Shown here: piece by piece, positions 38,080 through 46,920 of the stretch
Position numbering within the stretch: position 1 is the first letter of the stretch
How the letters are laid out: each line of letters begins with the position of its first letter
Assembly: GCA_020636315.1 (NCBI GenBank)
Contig: JACJYA010000018.1
Span: 93,295-157,294, forward strand
Length of the DNA stretch: 64,000 bases
From: Lewinellaceae bacterium
GTDB taxonomy: Bacteria > Bacteroidota > Bacteroidia > Chitinophagales > Saprospiraceae
Reading direction: 5' to 3'
The notes under the pieces: generated by a model
What the model was told of the DNA's origin: nothing
Databases searched by the model: none
What the model saw: the letters and a program-made list of their open reading frames with translations, nothing else
Made by a program: the position numbers and the translations under genes

Positions 38080-40431
38080 ATGAAGAATTTTATATGGATA
38101 TTAATTATTATATATCTTGCAGATGCAAATAAAAGCATTGCACAAATAGCACCCTCCGTCGAAGGCAACGTAAATAACCTTCCCGTCAGAGAATACAACC
38201 TGACGATTGACAAAAAAATGGTCAATATCACAGGAAAGGAAGTGATGGGCATGGCTATCAACGGTACTATTCCTGGAACCACACTTCACTTTACCGAAGG
38301 AGAATACGCCAAAATCCATGTTACTAATCATATGGATGTTGAAACCTCCGTGCATTGGCATGGGCTTTTGTTGCCCAATTTTTTTGATGGCGTTCCCTAT
38401 CTAGCCACGCCGCCGATTGAAGCTGGCGAGACCTTTACCTACGAATTTGCTTTAAAACAATCAGGCACTTACTGGTATCACTCCCACACCATGTTGCAGG
38501 AACAATCTGGGGTGTACGGCTCCATTATCATTGAACCCAAAGAAAAAACTTTGGATTACGATAAAGATCTGGTGATTGTGCTGTCCGATTGGACGGACGA
38601 CAAACCGATGAATGTGTTGCGAAATCTAAAAAGAGGCAACGAATGGTTTGGCATTAAAAAGGGAACAGCTAACCCACTAAATCAGGTCATTGCCAGAGGG
38701 GCATTGGGCGCACAACTGAATTTTTGGAAACAACGCATGGAAAGTGCCGACATTGCCGATGTATATTATCCTGCATTCTTAACCAATGGAAAAACCTCCC
38801 AGGATTACCCCGAATTTAAAGCGGGTGAAAAGGTCAGAGTACGCATGATAAATGCAGCTGCCTCTACTTATTTCTGGCTGGCCTTTGGCGGGGAAACGCC
38901 TTTGCTGGTAGCCAATGATGGGTTGGATGTTGTACCCGTCCGAAAGGGCAAATTGTTATTTGCTATTGCTGAAACCTACGATTTTATTGTGTCCATTCCT
39001 GAAAACGGGAAAATCGAAATTCGGGCAACCGCTCAGGATGGCTCTGGCCAAACCTCTGCCTTTTTGGGCGAAGGTATGCTGATGGCCGCTCCCGATGTGC
39101 CAAGGCCCGATAAAATAGCCATGATGAAGGAAATGGCAGGAATGGACATGAAAATGGGCGCGCCTGCTCTCAAAGCCAATCCAAAAAAGGACGAGCGTTT
39201 TGCGATGAAGGAAAAATACGGGATGAAAATGGAGGGAATGCAGCACGGCAATATGGAGATGAAGGAGGACAAAGAACCGATGCCCGAAATGCAGCATCAA
39301 ACCAATAAAGAGATGCAGCACGATACCATTCCTAAAATGAAAATGGAGGGAATGGACAACATGGAAGGTATGCAACACGGGCAAATGAAAATGGGTAGCG
39401 ATGCCATGGCAGGCATGAGTATGGGTAGTGATTTTAGCTACGATTTCCTGCAATCACCTAACAAAACCACTTATCCCGAAGGCACTCCTGTCAGGGAGAT
39501 ATTGCTCAACCTGACGGGCAATATGAACCGCTATATATGGAGCATGAACGGTGTGCCGTTGTCTGAAACTGATAAAATCCAGATCAAGGAAGGCGAAGTC
39601 ATCCACATTACCCTTAACAACCTGACCATGATGCACCACCCGATGCACCTGCACGGTCATTTTTTCAGGGTGCTAAATAAAAACGGGGAATATTCTCCCT
39701 TGAAGCATACTGTCAATGTGCCCCCAATGCAGCAGGTGACCATTGAATTTTACGGTAATGAATATGGCGACTGGTTTTTTCATTGTCATATTCTATATCA
39801 CATGATGTCGGGTATGACCCGTGTTTTTAGCTATGATACGCCGAGAGATGAGCGCATGGCAAAGTACCCCTTAAAAAAGCTGATTCACGAAACGGATATG
39901 TTTTACACTTGGGGGACGTTGGATGCTGCTTCCCACATGAGTTCTATTAACCTCATATCATCCAATATCCGCAACCAATTCAGCTTGAGTGCAGAAGTGG
40001 GCTATAATGAAAATCTTGAAGCAGAGTTTTCCTACCAACGCTATATCTATGACTATGCAAGTGTATTTGCAGGGGTGAATGTAGAAAACACATTCAGGGA
40101 CAGCTTAGGAGCATTTAATGTCGTCGGAGTAGGCGGTTTTCGTTTTCTCACGCCCTATCTGTTTAACCTCGATGTACGGGTAGATACTAAGTTGCGTTCT
40201 CGAATTGGCATTGGCAGAAGTGTGATGCTGTTCCCCCGAATTTTCGTTTTTGGTTATTACGAGTATCAGGCAGATTTCGGTGCAGTCACCAATTTTGAAA
40301 ACGGTAAAAATTACGAAAGCGAAATTGTGTGGAGTGCAGGGGCGGAATATTTGCTGTCTAAGAACATCTCCCTAACCGCCAGCTATGATAACCGTTTTGG
40401 TGCTGGGGGAGGGTTTAGTATTCGGTTTTAA
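38080..40431 (+). CDS. CopA-type multicopper oxidase fused to a CopB-like barrel
   Basis: 783 residues from ATG 38080 (the frame opens earlier at 38029, but the signal peptide starts here). Cupredoxin domains with SVHWHGLLLPN, TYWYHSHTMLQEQ, HHPMHLHGHFF and WFFHCHILYHMMSGM, all copper ligands present. A ~100-residue Met-rich insert (MKMEGMQHGNMEMKED and similar, residues ~345-450) would bind Cu(I). After residue ~615 the chain changes to alternating beta strands (LEAEFSYQRYIYDYASVFAG, ENTFRDS) ending in GGGFSIRF, an outer-membrane-barrel C-terminus like CopB. It would oxidise periplasmic Cu(I) while held to the outer membrane. Confidence 0.88.
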   Translation: MKNFIWILIIIYLADANKSIAQIAPSVEGNVNNLPVREYNLTIDKKMVNITGKEVMGMAINGTIPGTTLHFTEGEYAKIHVTNHMDVETSVHWHGLLLPNFFDGVPYLATPPIEAGETFTYEFALKQSGTYWYHSHTMLQEQSGVYGSIIIEPKEKTLDYDKDLVIVLSDWTDDKPMNVLRNLKRGNEWFGIKKGTANPLNQVIARGALGAQLNFWKQRMESADIADVYYPAFLTNGKTSQDYPEFKAGEKVRVRMINAAASTYFWLAFGGETPLLVANDGLDVVPVRKGKLLFAIAETYDFIVSIPENGKIEIRATAQDGSGQTSAFLGEGMLMAAPDVPRPDKIAMMKEMAGMDMKMGAPALKANPKKDERFAMKEKYGMKMEGMQHGNMEMKEDKEPMPEMQHQTNKEMQHDTIPKMKMEGMDNMEGMQHGQMKMGSDAMAGMSMGSDFSYDFLQSPNKTTYPEGTPVREILLNLTGNMNRYIWSMNGVPLSETDKIQIKEGEVIHITLNNLTMMHHPMHLHGHFFRVLNKNGEYSPLKHTVNVPPMQQVTIEFYGNEYGDWFFHCHILYHMMSGMTRVFSYDTPRDERMAKYPLKKLIHETDMFYTWGTLDAASHMSSINLISSNIRNQFSLSAEVGYNENLEAEFSYQRYIYDYASVFAGVNVENTFRDSLGAFNVVGVGGFRFLTPYLFNLDVRVDTKLRSRIGIGRSVMLFPRIFVFGYYEYQADFGAVTNFENGKNYESEIVWSAGAEYLLSKNISLTASYDNRFGAGGGFSIRF

Positions 40432-40454
40432 TTATTCAAAAAAACAATTCTGTA

Positions 40455-40550
40455 ATGAAAATAATTATTTGTCTTCTTCCCTTAGTCCTGCTGCTTTTTG
40501 CAAGCAATATGCTTTTAGCTCATGGCGGTGAAGGCCACAAAAAAGAATAA
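40455..40550 (+). CDS. 31-residue secreted His peptide
   Basis: Reads MKIIICLLPLVLLLFASNML, then LAHGGEGHKKE and stop: almost all signal peptide, leaving AHGGEGHKKE after cleavage. Similar tiny AHGGEGH proteins are seen in Bacteroidota copper clusters. It lies 23 bases after the oxidase gene. The mature peptide could bind copper; otherwise it is a truncated relic. Confidence 0.5.
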   Translation: MKIIICLLPLVLLLFASNMLLAHGGEGHKKE

Positions 40551-40601
40551 GATTCTACCGAGGCGGCATTTCTTCTTATACAACCAATAAAAGTTTAAAC
40601 G

Positions 40602-40922
40602 ATGAAATCTCTAAAATCACTTGGTGTTTTAACCTTATTGTTCTGCATGGCTTTGTTTGCCTGGTCCTGTGGGGGCAATGGTACTCATGATCACGGTAAC
40701 CATGATCATAACGCCACTCATACGGAAGCTTCTCATGATGGCCATGACCATGATGCATCCACTGCCGAGACACAACATGGCGAGGGCAAAGAATACACCT
40801 CTGCTTATGTCTGCCCCATGCACTGCGAAGGCAGCGGCAGTGAAAGTGCGGGTACGTGCCCTGTTTGCGGGATGGATTACGTTGCGCTGGCAGAGCATAC
40901 CAAGGACGGACACAGTCATTAA
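40602..40922 (+). CDS. His-rich lipoprotein with heavy-metal-binding domain
   Basis: 106 residues; lipobox ALFAWSCGG, a His/Asp-rich linker (THDHGNHDHNATHTEASHDG) and a C-terminal HMBD zinc-ribbon-like unit (YVCPMHCEGSGSESAGTCPV, CGMDY). The same unit heads the CusB-like adaptor. It likely buffers or delivers copper in the periplasm. Confidence 0.85.
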   Translation: MKSLKSLGVLTLLFCMALFAWSCGGNGTHDHGNHDHNATHTEASHDGHDHDASTAETQHGEGKEYTSAYVCPMHCEGSGSESAGTCPVCGMDYVALAEHTKDGHSH

Positions 40923-40982
40923 TTTGTTTTCTAAAATCCGGAAGGCTGTCTCCAATAGCCTTTCGGGTTTTGAATTAAATTT

Positions 40983-42224
40983 ATGCCGATGAAAAAGCCT
41001 CCTTTCGTTTTATTATTAATAATTAGCTTAATGTCATGTAAGCACAATTCAGGCCATGGGGATTCGAACGGGCTGCTTATTAAAGCAATTCCTGTCCCAA
41101 CAAAAGAAAGCGGAGAACCTAACCTTTTTGTATCCAGCGATGGCGGGGTACTACTCTCCTGGGTAGAATACCTCAATGATACAACGGACGCTTTACTGTT
41201 TTCCAGGCTGGAAAATGGCAAATGGAGCGAGCCAAATGAAATTGCAAGAGGATCTGACTGGTTTGTCAATTGGGCGGATTTCCCCTCTCTGGCATCTTTT
41301 CATAACAAGCCTAATAGCGTAGCTGCCCATTGGTTGCAGAAAAGCGCCAACGGAACGTACGATTATGATGTACGCATTGCTCTTTCAAAAGATGGGGGCT
41401 ATCATTGGGGGCCTTCCTTTATTCCACATCGGGATGGAATAGCTGCCGAACACGGTTTTGTCACTATGTTCCCGCTTCAGGATGGACGCATGTTTATTGT
41501 ATGGCTCGATGGCAGGAATACTAAAGGTTCCGAAGGCCATGAGGATGCTCACGCTCATGGAGGGGCGATGGCACTAAGGACTGCCGAGTTTGACGAAGAC
41601 GGCAACCTTTATGAAGAAGCAGAACTTGATACAAGGGTTTGTGATTGTTGCCAAACGGATGCCGTATTGATTGATTCCGGGCCGGTAGTTGTTTATCGGG
41701 ACCGGTCAGAGGAGGAGGTAAGAGACATTTCTATTGTCCGAAAAATAAATGGCCAATGGACAGCACCGCAAAAGGTGCATGAAGATAATTGGAAAATTGC
41801 CGGATGCCCCGTTAATGGCCCCGCCATAACAGCTCAAAATAATACCATTGCCGTTGCCTGGTTCAGCATGCCCGGAGAAAAGCCACAAGTGAAGGTAACC
41901 TTTTCAGAGGATAGCGGCGAAACCTTCTCTGCGCCAATCCGGGTGGATGAGGGCAATCCTGTGGGGCGCGTGGATATAGAATTGCTTAATAGCAATGAGG
42001 CGGTGGTTAGCTGGATGGAGGAAAAAGAAGATGGTGCAACCATCAATGCAGTCAAAGTTGATTTGCAGGGTAAAATGGGCGCCCCCTTTTTAATGGCTGC
42101 TACTAACCCTTCCCGGCAAAGTGGGTTCCCGGTGATGGCAAAGCGTGATAAACAAATCATTTTTGCCTGGACAGATGCGGACAGCCTATCCAGTGTGAAG
42201 ACGGTCATTATGAACATCGAATAG
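40983..42224 (+). CDS. sialidase-like beta-propeller lipoprotein
   Basis: 413 residues (second ATG at 40989). Lipobox LIISLMSC. Six-bladed BNR/sialidase-like propeller with Asp-box-like motifs (SKDGGYHWG, SEDSGETFSAP). A CDCCQTDA motif in the middle and a His-rich loop (GHEDAHAHGG) are unusual for sialidases and could bind metal. Proteins like this occur in Bacteroidota copper islands; sialidase activity is not expected. Confidence 0.75.
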   Translation: MPMKKPPFVLLLIISLMSCKHNSGHGDSNGLLIKAIPVPTKESGEPNLFVSSDGGVLLSWVEYLNDTTDALLFSRLENGKWSEPNEIARGSDWFVNWADFPSLASFHNKPNSVAAHWLQKSANGTYDYDVRIALSKDGGYHWGPSFIPHRDGIAAEHGFVTMFPLQDGRMFIVWLDGRNTKGSEGHEDAHAHGGAMALRTAEFDEDGNLYEEAELDTRVCDCCQTDAVLIDSGPVVVYRDRSEEEVRDISIVRKINGQWTAPQKVHEDNWKIAGCPVNGPAITAQNNTIAVAWFSMPGEKPQVKVTFSEDSGETFSAPIRVDEGNPVGRVDIELLNSNEAVVSWMEEKEDGATINAVKVDLQGKMGAPFLMAATNPSRQSGFPVMAKRDKQIIFAWTDADSLSSVKTVIMNIE

Positions 42225-42256
42225 CCTGTCAATTTTTGTAATGGGAAATTTGCACA

Positions 42257-44233
42257 ATGAAAAAGTTTACTTTTCTACTCATTCTCCTGACTTGTGCTTT
42301 AGAACTGCACTGTCAGTTTTCCGTAGCCGGAAATGTTGCCGATAATATCACCGCCGCTGTTCCGGGAGCAAGAATTATTTTATTTAATACGGACACCACA
42401 TTTTTTGCCGAACGAAGAACCGATACTAATGGTGATTTCAAATTTACCAATATTGCTTCGGGCAATTATACATTAGGCATTGCAAAGCCTGGAAAGGAAT
42501 ACAGGGATACTATTCTGAATATTACTGAAGATCTGAATGGCCTGGCTTTTACGCTTTTTCCTGAAACACATCCGGGGAAATGGGATATCATTATGAATTC
42601 GCCGGAACCACTGGGAGGAACCGATTTGGGAATACTATTGCCCGATGGCAGGATTTTTTACTGCCATGATACGAAAGATCCGTTTCTTTTCGACCCGCAG
42701 GAAAACGATACGGCAGCAATTACAGGTTCTGATACCACGCAAGGCTGTGTTGGCCCTACATTGCTGTATGACGGACGAGTAATTTTCCTGGGCGGAACAG
42801 GCCAAGAGGTATATGGCCCTGGTACCAGAAAAGTAAAAACCTATGACCCTGCTTCAGACTCCTGGCAATGGATGCCCAGCCTGCTCGATTATCGCTGGTA
42901 TCCTTCGGTGGTTCCCTTTCCCAACGGCCGTTTGCTGGTTATTGGCGGTGGCGGCCTGAATAATCCGGTGCGGGTAAATACTGCTGAAATCTATGACCCC
43001 TACAACCTGGCCACCGAACAGGCAGATAACATTCAGGTAGGCAATGAAGTTTCACCCATTGTTTTACTGTATACCGGCGAAGTTCTGATGACGCACCGCC
43101 CCCCCCAATTGTTCAATATTCAATCCAGGCAATGGAATTCTGCTGCTGATTTTGTGCAAGGCAACCGGATGCCAAACGGAGACCATTCCGACCATGAGAT
43201 TGTCCTGTTACCGGAAGGCGATGGCCGTGTAGTGGCCATTGGTTATATCTCCTTTACCGGAAATCTGGGTAACCTGATTGAAATTTATGACCCGGTAAAC
43301 AAAAGCTGGTCGCTGGGCAGCAACTTTTCTCCCATGCGGTCACGAGCTAAAACAGTATTGCTGCCGGACAAGAAAATACTGGTGGCTGGAGGTTTTAAGG
43401 AAGAGATGGCTGATGCTTCGCACGTCAATCAATGGGGGCAATTATTCCTAACGGATTTGTACGACCCTTACCAGGATTCATGGCGGAGGTTGGACGGCTT
43501 GCATTATGCCAGGGAATACCACTGCACAACCATTCTCGTGCCGGATGGCCGGGTGATTGCCGTTGGCGGAGAAGGACAGCCGGGCAATGAACCTGCTTTC
43601 AGTGTTATTGAAGCTTTCAGTCCACCTTATTTGTTCAGGGGAGTCCGCCCGGAAATTACCAACCTCAATGCCAGACAATTCACAAGAGGCGGACAAATCA
43701 CTTTTGATGTGCAGAAGGCAGATACGCTGACAAATGTTATCCTGATGTCAACAGCTTCGGTGACCCACTTTATGAATTCCGGGAATAACCGGTACCTGGA
43801 GCTGGATTTTACTCAGGACGGCCACCAGGTTACTGCCAGTATCCCTTCTGATTCTCTCAAAGCACCTTATGGTTATTATATGCTTTTTGCAATGGTAGAC
43901 GATGTTCCATCTATTGGGGCTATTGTTAATGTCAGCTCCCCCTTTACAACTTTTGCAAACGAAAGCATATATGAGCCGGCAATGAATTTTGCAGTTTATC
44001 CTAATCCATCCGGAGATCAGATAACCGTAAAGCTGCCTGAGAAAGAAACAAGGCTTTTACAACTAACAATCATCGATGCAAATGGAGAAATCGTACAGAA
44101 AGAAAAGATAAATGCAAGGGAAACAGGTGCGACAAAAACCTTTTCCCTATCAGGTTTTGCTAATGGAACCTATTTTATTTCCCTTGAATCCAATAATAAG
44201 ATCTCTACACAGAAATTCATACTCACACGATGA
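42257..44233 (+). CDS. T9SS-secreted galactose-oxidase-like copper radical oxidase
   Basis: 658 residues. Signal peptide; a carboxypeptidase-regulatory-like domain (~22-100); a Kelch-type seven-bladed propeller; a DUF1929 domain; a T9SS type A sorting domain (AVYPNPSGDQITV). The copper-radical residues of galactose/glyoxal oxidases appear to be present: C164 (TTQGCVGP) and Y215 (RWYPS) for the Cys-Tyr cofactor, Y421-H422 (REYHCTT) and H504 (SVTHFMNS). It should oxidise an alcohol or aldehyde to give H2O2 outside the cell; substrate unknown. 32 bases after the propeller lipoprotein. Confidence 0.85.
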   Translation: MKKFTFLLILLTCALELHCQFSVAGNVADNITAAVPGARIILFNTDTTFFAERRTDTNGDFKFTNIASGNYTLGIAKPGKEYRDTILNITEDLNGLAFTLFPETHPGKWDIIMNSPEPLGGTDLGILLPDGRIFYCHDTKDPFLFDPQENDTAAITGSDTTQGCVGPTLLYDGRVIFLGGTGQEVYGPGTRKVKTYDPASDSWQWMPSLLDYRWYPSVVPFPNGRLLVIGGGGLNNPVRVNTAEIYDPYNLATEQADNIQVGNEVSPIVLLYTGEVLMTHRPPQLFNIQSRQWNSAADFVQGNRMPNGDHSDHEIVLLPEGDGRVVAIGYISFTGNLGNLIEIYDPVNKSWSLGSNFSPMRSRAKTVLLPDKKILVAGGFKEEMADASHVNQWGQLFLTDLYDPYQDSWRRLDGLHYAREYHCTTILVPDGRVIAVGGEGQPGNEPAFSVIEAFSPPYLFRGVRPEITNLNARQFTRGGQITFDVQKADTLTNVILMSTASVTHFMNSGNNRYLELDFTQDGHQVTASIPSDSLKAPYGYYMLFAMVDDVPSIGAIVNVSSPFTTFANESIYEPAMNFAVYPNPSGDQITVKLPEKETRLLQLTIIDANGEIVQKEKINARETGATKTFSLSGFANGTYFISLESNNKISTQKFILTR

Positions 44234-44370
44234 AAGCAAATCGGGAGAGTACTTGGCAACGTACAATCAAAACAGGCTGGTTTTCCAGGAGCGATTTTTC
44301 CTGTATCCGGCCCCGGCCTTTTTGGTATGGGATAAATTGTTGAAGAACAGCTTCCGGTTGATAAAAATCA

Positions 44371-44401
44371 TTGGTGAAACAAGAATTTATTGCTAACTTT
44401 A
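44371..44401 (+). promoter_or_regulatory. possible promoter of the second HYC_CC gene
   Basis: TTGG, 19 bases, TAACTTTA: the Bacteroidota -33/-7 layout with one mismatch in each box, 40 bases before the ATG at 44442. Confidence 0.35.
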
Positions 44402-44441
44402 CTTAGGAGTTTGCATTTGATACAATTATTTTTTCAACTTC

Positions 44442-44858
44442 ATGATAAAAGCAGTTATCCATATCGCCGTTGCTTTTTCGGTATTACTGAGTTCCGGAGG
44501 GATTTGGGTAAACAGCCACTATTGCGAGGGTGAATTCGTAAAAACGAGCTACTTTTTCAGCTTCGGAAGTTGTTGCGCCAAGGATGCCGTTACGCCTTGT
44601 TCCGGGGACGAGGAGGATCATAAGGAAGATAAAAATTGTTGTCACAACGAATCAACTTACTACAAGCTTGATCAGGACCAGCAGATTCCAATAATCGGGA
44701 TCGATGTTACAGGCCGCCCGGTGAGCTTCAGTGCTATTCTTCCTCCTCAGGGTATTCTCCTTCCTTCATTTGATAAGCAATACTTTCCATTTCTGTATTA
44801 TGTCCCACCGCTTTTAGTCTATGACAGGCAAGCGTGGTTACAGTCCTTTCTTTGTTAG
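44442..44858 (+). CDS. HYC_CC-family copper-associated secreted protein
   Basis: 138 residues. Signal-anchor (AVIHIAVAFSVLLSSGG), the NSHYCEG signature, SCCAKDA and NCCHNEST Cys motifs and a hydrophobic tail. Paralogue of the protein at 24949, and the pair bracket the copper efflux/oxidase genes. Likely periplasmic copper binding; exact function unknown. Confidence 0.78.
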   Translation: MIKAVIHIAVAFSVLLSSGGIWVNSHYCEGEFVKTSYFFSFGSCCAKDAVTPCSGDEEDHKEDKNCCHNESTYYKLDQDQQIPIIGIDVTGRPVSFSAILPPQGILLPSFDKQYFPFLYYVPPLLVYDRQAWLQSFLC

Positions 44859-44920
44859 CGGTTCCTTTCTCATCCTGCACAAGACCCCTGCCAGGAGCTA
44901 CAGGTATATCCTGTCATTGC

Positions 44921-44952
44921 GTGGATCAGCCCTGATTGTACGGGTGATCCAC
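44921..44952. other. hairpin after the HYC_CC gene
   Basis: GTGGATCA and TGATCCAC arms with an inner CCC/GGG stem, 62 bases after the stop. No T-tract; may be a terminator-like or structured RNA element. The rest of 44859-45062 shows no gene. Confidence 0.4.
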
Positions 44953-45062
44953 TGTTGACCTGGCGGGGGGCTGGCCACCGGCGATAAGCCGGGCCTGGGT
45001 AAGCAGATTGTGCATACCATCTTTTTCCGGGCATAACCTGCCCTGATTTCCGCTAACACTAA

Positions 45063-45224
45063 GAGGCTGTTTCATTTAAGTCCTTTGATTTTCTTATAGC
45101 CCTTTTTTTACCACTCGTCAGCCTTTTTTCGTCCCGTACCTTCCAGGTACGAAACTCAAAAATGGCTTCGATTGGCAAAAAAATCATCTATAATAAATTT
45201 CAAAAACTTAAATGAAACAGCCTC
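45063..45224. mobile_element. 162-bp MITE-like element, TAA target duplication
   Basis: Perfect terminal inverted repeats GAGGCTGTTTCATTTAAGT, flanked on both sides by TAA, with a central CGTACCTtccAGGTACG hairpin and no ORF. Best-preserved member of the family in this window; it ends 18 bases before the AraC gene and may lie within its promoter. Confidence 0.75.
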
Positions 45225-45242
45225 TAAAACCACCCCCTCAAA

Positions 45243-45824
45243 ATGGAATCATACGAAGTCCATGAATTGATCATCAAAAACATGATCTGCAGCCGGTGCC
45301 TTAAGGTTGCCCGCCAGGACCTGGAAGCTCTGGGCGTAGAAGTGCTGGAGATGAGGCTGGGCAGGGTCAGGTTCCGTTTTCCAAAAGGAAAAATTTCTTT
45401 TTCAAAGATCGAAGAAATCCTGATGGAAGATGAATTTGAATTTGTCAAAAGCAAGGACGAACAACTGTCCGAAACCATAAAACTTGCTTTGGTCGAAATA
45501 GTCAACAGCCTCCCGGTCAGCCGGGATAAAAAAATGTCGGAAATTATTGCCGATAAGCTCCACAAAGACTATTGGAGCCTGAGCAAATCCTTTTCCAAAA
45601 CGGAGGGTATCACGATAGAGCGGTACTTTATCCTGTTGAGAATTGAAAAGGTAAAGGAACTGATCGAGTATGACGAGCTGATTTTTTCGGAAATCGCCTA
45701 CGAACTTGGTTATAATAATATTTATCACCTCTCGGGCCAGTTCAAGCAAGTGACGGGGATGAGCATGAGCGAGTACAAACAGCTGAAAGACAAGCCGCGT
45801 TCTCCTTTAGACAAGATATTGTAA
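45243..45824 (+). CDS. AraC-family regulator with N-terminal HMA-like metal domain
   Basis: 193 residues. Residues 1-75 are a ferredoxin-like fold with a CxxC metal site (IIKNMICSRCLKVARQDLEA), as in HMA copper-binding domains. The C-terminal half has two AraC helix-turn-helix units (MSEIIADKLHKDYWSLSKSF, SEIAYELGYNNIYHLSGQFK, TGMSMSEYKQLK). Probably a direct copper sensor controlling the flanking efflux and oxidase genes (inferred from the fusion and place). No TM segment, so cytosolic. Confidence 0.82.
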   Translation: MESYEVHELIIKNMICSRCLKVARQDLEALGVEVLEMRLGRVRFRFPKGKISFSKIEEILMEDEFEFVKSKDEQLSETIKLALVEIVNSLPVSRDKKMSEIIADKLHKDYWSLSKSFSKTEGITIERYFILLRIEKVKELIEYDELIFSEIAYELGYNNIYHLSGQFKQVTGMSMSEYKQLKDKPRSPLDKIL

Positions 45825-46003
45825 ACATTAGCCAAAAGAAGATAAAGGGTTGTGAAGAAATAGTTGTAAATTAATGATTGTTAAAGGGTTGCGACACAAG
45901 TAATCGCATCGCCCCTCTTAATTTCCTGTCGGCAGTTCTCATCGTTTCCAGGAGGGGCAGGCGGAAAAAAACTCTGAAATTCAGTGTCGCAAAAGCCATT
46001 TTT

Positions 46004-46023
46004 TTCAATTGTATTCAATTGAA
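46004..46023. promoter_or_regulatory. palindrome upstream of the 46-kb operon
   Basis: TTCAATTG, 4 bases, CAATTGAA, ending 33 bases before ATG 46057. Perfect 8-bp arms in an AT-rich leader; could be an operator. No matching site was found elsewhere. Confidence 0.3.
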
Positions 46024-46056
46024 AAGCCAATCTTTTGCCTTAAAACAACAACTGCC

Positions 46057-46275
46057 ATGAACAAAAAACGCCTTTTCTGGATGCTGGTTGGCTGTACTTT
46101 GCCCCTCTTGCTGATATTCTTTGCTCCGGCATTGGGGTTAAGCGAAGATACCGGCCTGTTCCTTTTCATCCTGGCAATGTTTGCCTGCCATCTGCTGATG
46201 CCGCACGGGCACGGGCAACATAGCGGGCAAGGCGGTTCACCTGAAGAAAAAGCTTATGAGCGCCATTCACATTAG
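46057..46275 (+). CDS. small membrane protein (DUF2933-like)
   Basis: 72 residues from ATG 46057. Two hydrophobic segments (MLVGCTLPLLLIFFAPALG, TGLFLFILAMFACHLLM) and a His/Gly tail (PHGHGQHSGQGG). Resembles DUF2933 proteins of metal islands. Its last 20 bases overlap the next gene, so translation is coupled. Confidence 0.65.
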   Translation: MNKKRLFWMLVGCTLPLLLIFFAPALGLSEDTGLFLFILAMFACHLLMPHGHGQHSGQGGSPEEKAYERHSH

Positions 46276-46549
46276 AAAATTCGGACTGGCGGTTGGCCTC
46301 ACCTGGGCCTTGCTCTACCTGGGCTGCGCTTTGGTTATGCTGACTGTCGGCAAGGAAGGTACCGTACGATTTTTTAACAGCCTGCTTCATGGCCTGGACA
46401 CCGCCCCTGTCATCAGAATGGATGTGCCTCTTTACGAAGTGTGTATCGGGCTGGTGGAATCTTTTGTATTGGGATGGCTGGTGGGGGCCTGTGTTGCAGG
46501 TATTTATAATTTCAGTTTAGGAATGGGTGCAAAGATTAGAAAACCCTAA
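46256..46549 (+). CDS. DUF5676-like membrane protein
   Basis: 97 residues with two to three TM helices (FGLAVGLTWALLYLGCALVM, GLVESFVLGWLVGACVAGIY). The layout fits DUF5676 proteins found beside copper/SHOCT genes. Starts inside the preceding gene. No catalytic motif. Confidence 0.7.
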   Translation: MSAIHIRKFGLAVGLTWALLYLGCALVMLTVGKEGTVRFFNSLLHGLDTAPVIRMDVPLYEVCIGLVESFVLGWLVGACVAGIYNFSLGMGAKIRKP

Positions 46550-46560
46550 AAGTTAAAACC

Positions 46561-46884
46561 ATGATCAAGAAAAAGTATCTCAAAAACAAAGGCCTGTGTA
46601 AAGTTACATTCAGCCTGCCGCTGGAAGCAGTTCAAAAGGGACAGGAAATCCGGGTCGTTGGAGATTTCAATGATTGGAACTGGGAAAACGGGCTGAAAAT
46701 GAAAGCAGCCAAAACGGCTTATCAGGCTTCCGTTGATCTCGAGGCCGGCAAGGAGTATGAATTCCGTTACCAGATGGGCGACGGGCAATGGGCGAACGAC
46801 CCTGAAGCTGACGGCTATGCGCCTTCTCCGTATGAGGGGGTGCACAATTGTGTCGTATCGGTGGAGGCCGGCGGTGGCAAGTAA
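46561..46884 (+). CDS. CBM48/AMPK-type glycogen-binding domain protein
   Basis: 107 residues, a single early-set Ig-like domain: VTFSLPLEAVQKGQEIRVVG, DFNDWNWENGLKMK, EYEFRYQMGDGQWANDPEAD. These match the isoamylase N-terminal/AMPK-beta carbohydrate-binding fold (DFNDW and YEFRY are hallmarks). Cytosolic; it may bind glycogen or act as a stand-alone partner. Unusual beside membrane and redox genes, but co-directional and tightly spaced. Confidence 0.85.
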   Translation: MIKKKYLKNKGLCKVTFSLPLEAVQKGQEIRVVGDFNDWNWENGLKMKAAKTAYQASVDLEAGKEYEFRYQMGDGQWANDPEADGYAPSPYEGVHNCVVSVEAGGGK

Positions 46885-46920
46885 GGGTCGCCTCAATAAT
46901 GGGGTTTAAAACATTTGACA

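Noticed and set aside
38956..39453. His-rich 165-codon minus-strand ORF
   Set aside because: Antisense of the Met-rich insert of the multicopper oxidase (ATG reads as CAT).
42257..44233. Reading this gene as a plain Kelch-repeat adhesin
   Set aside because: All expected copper-radical ligands are present in the right order, so an oxidase is the better call.
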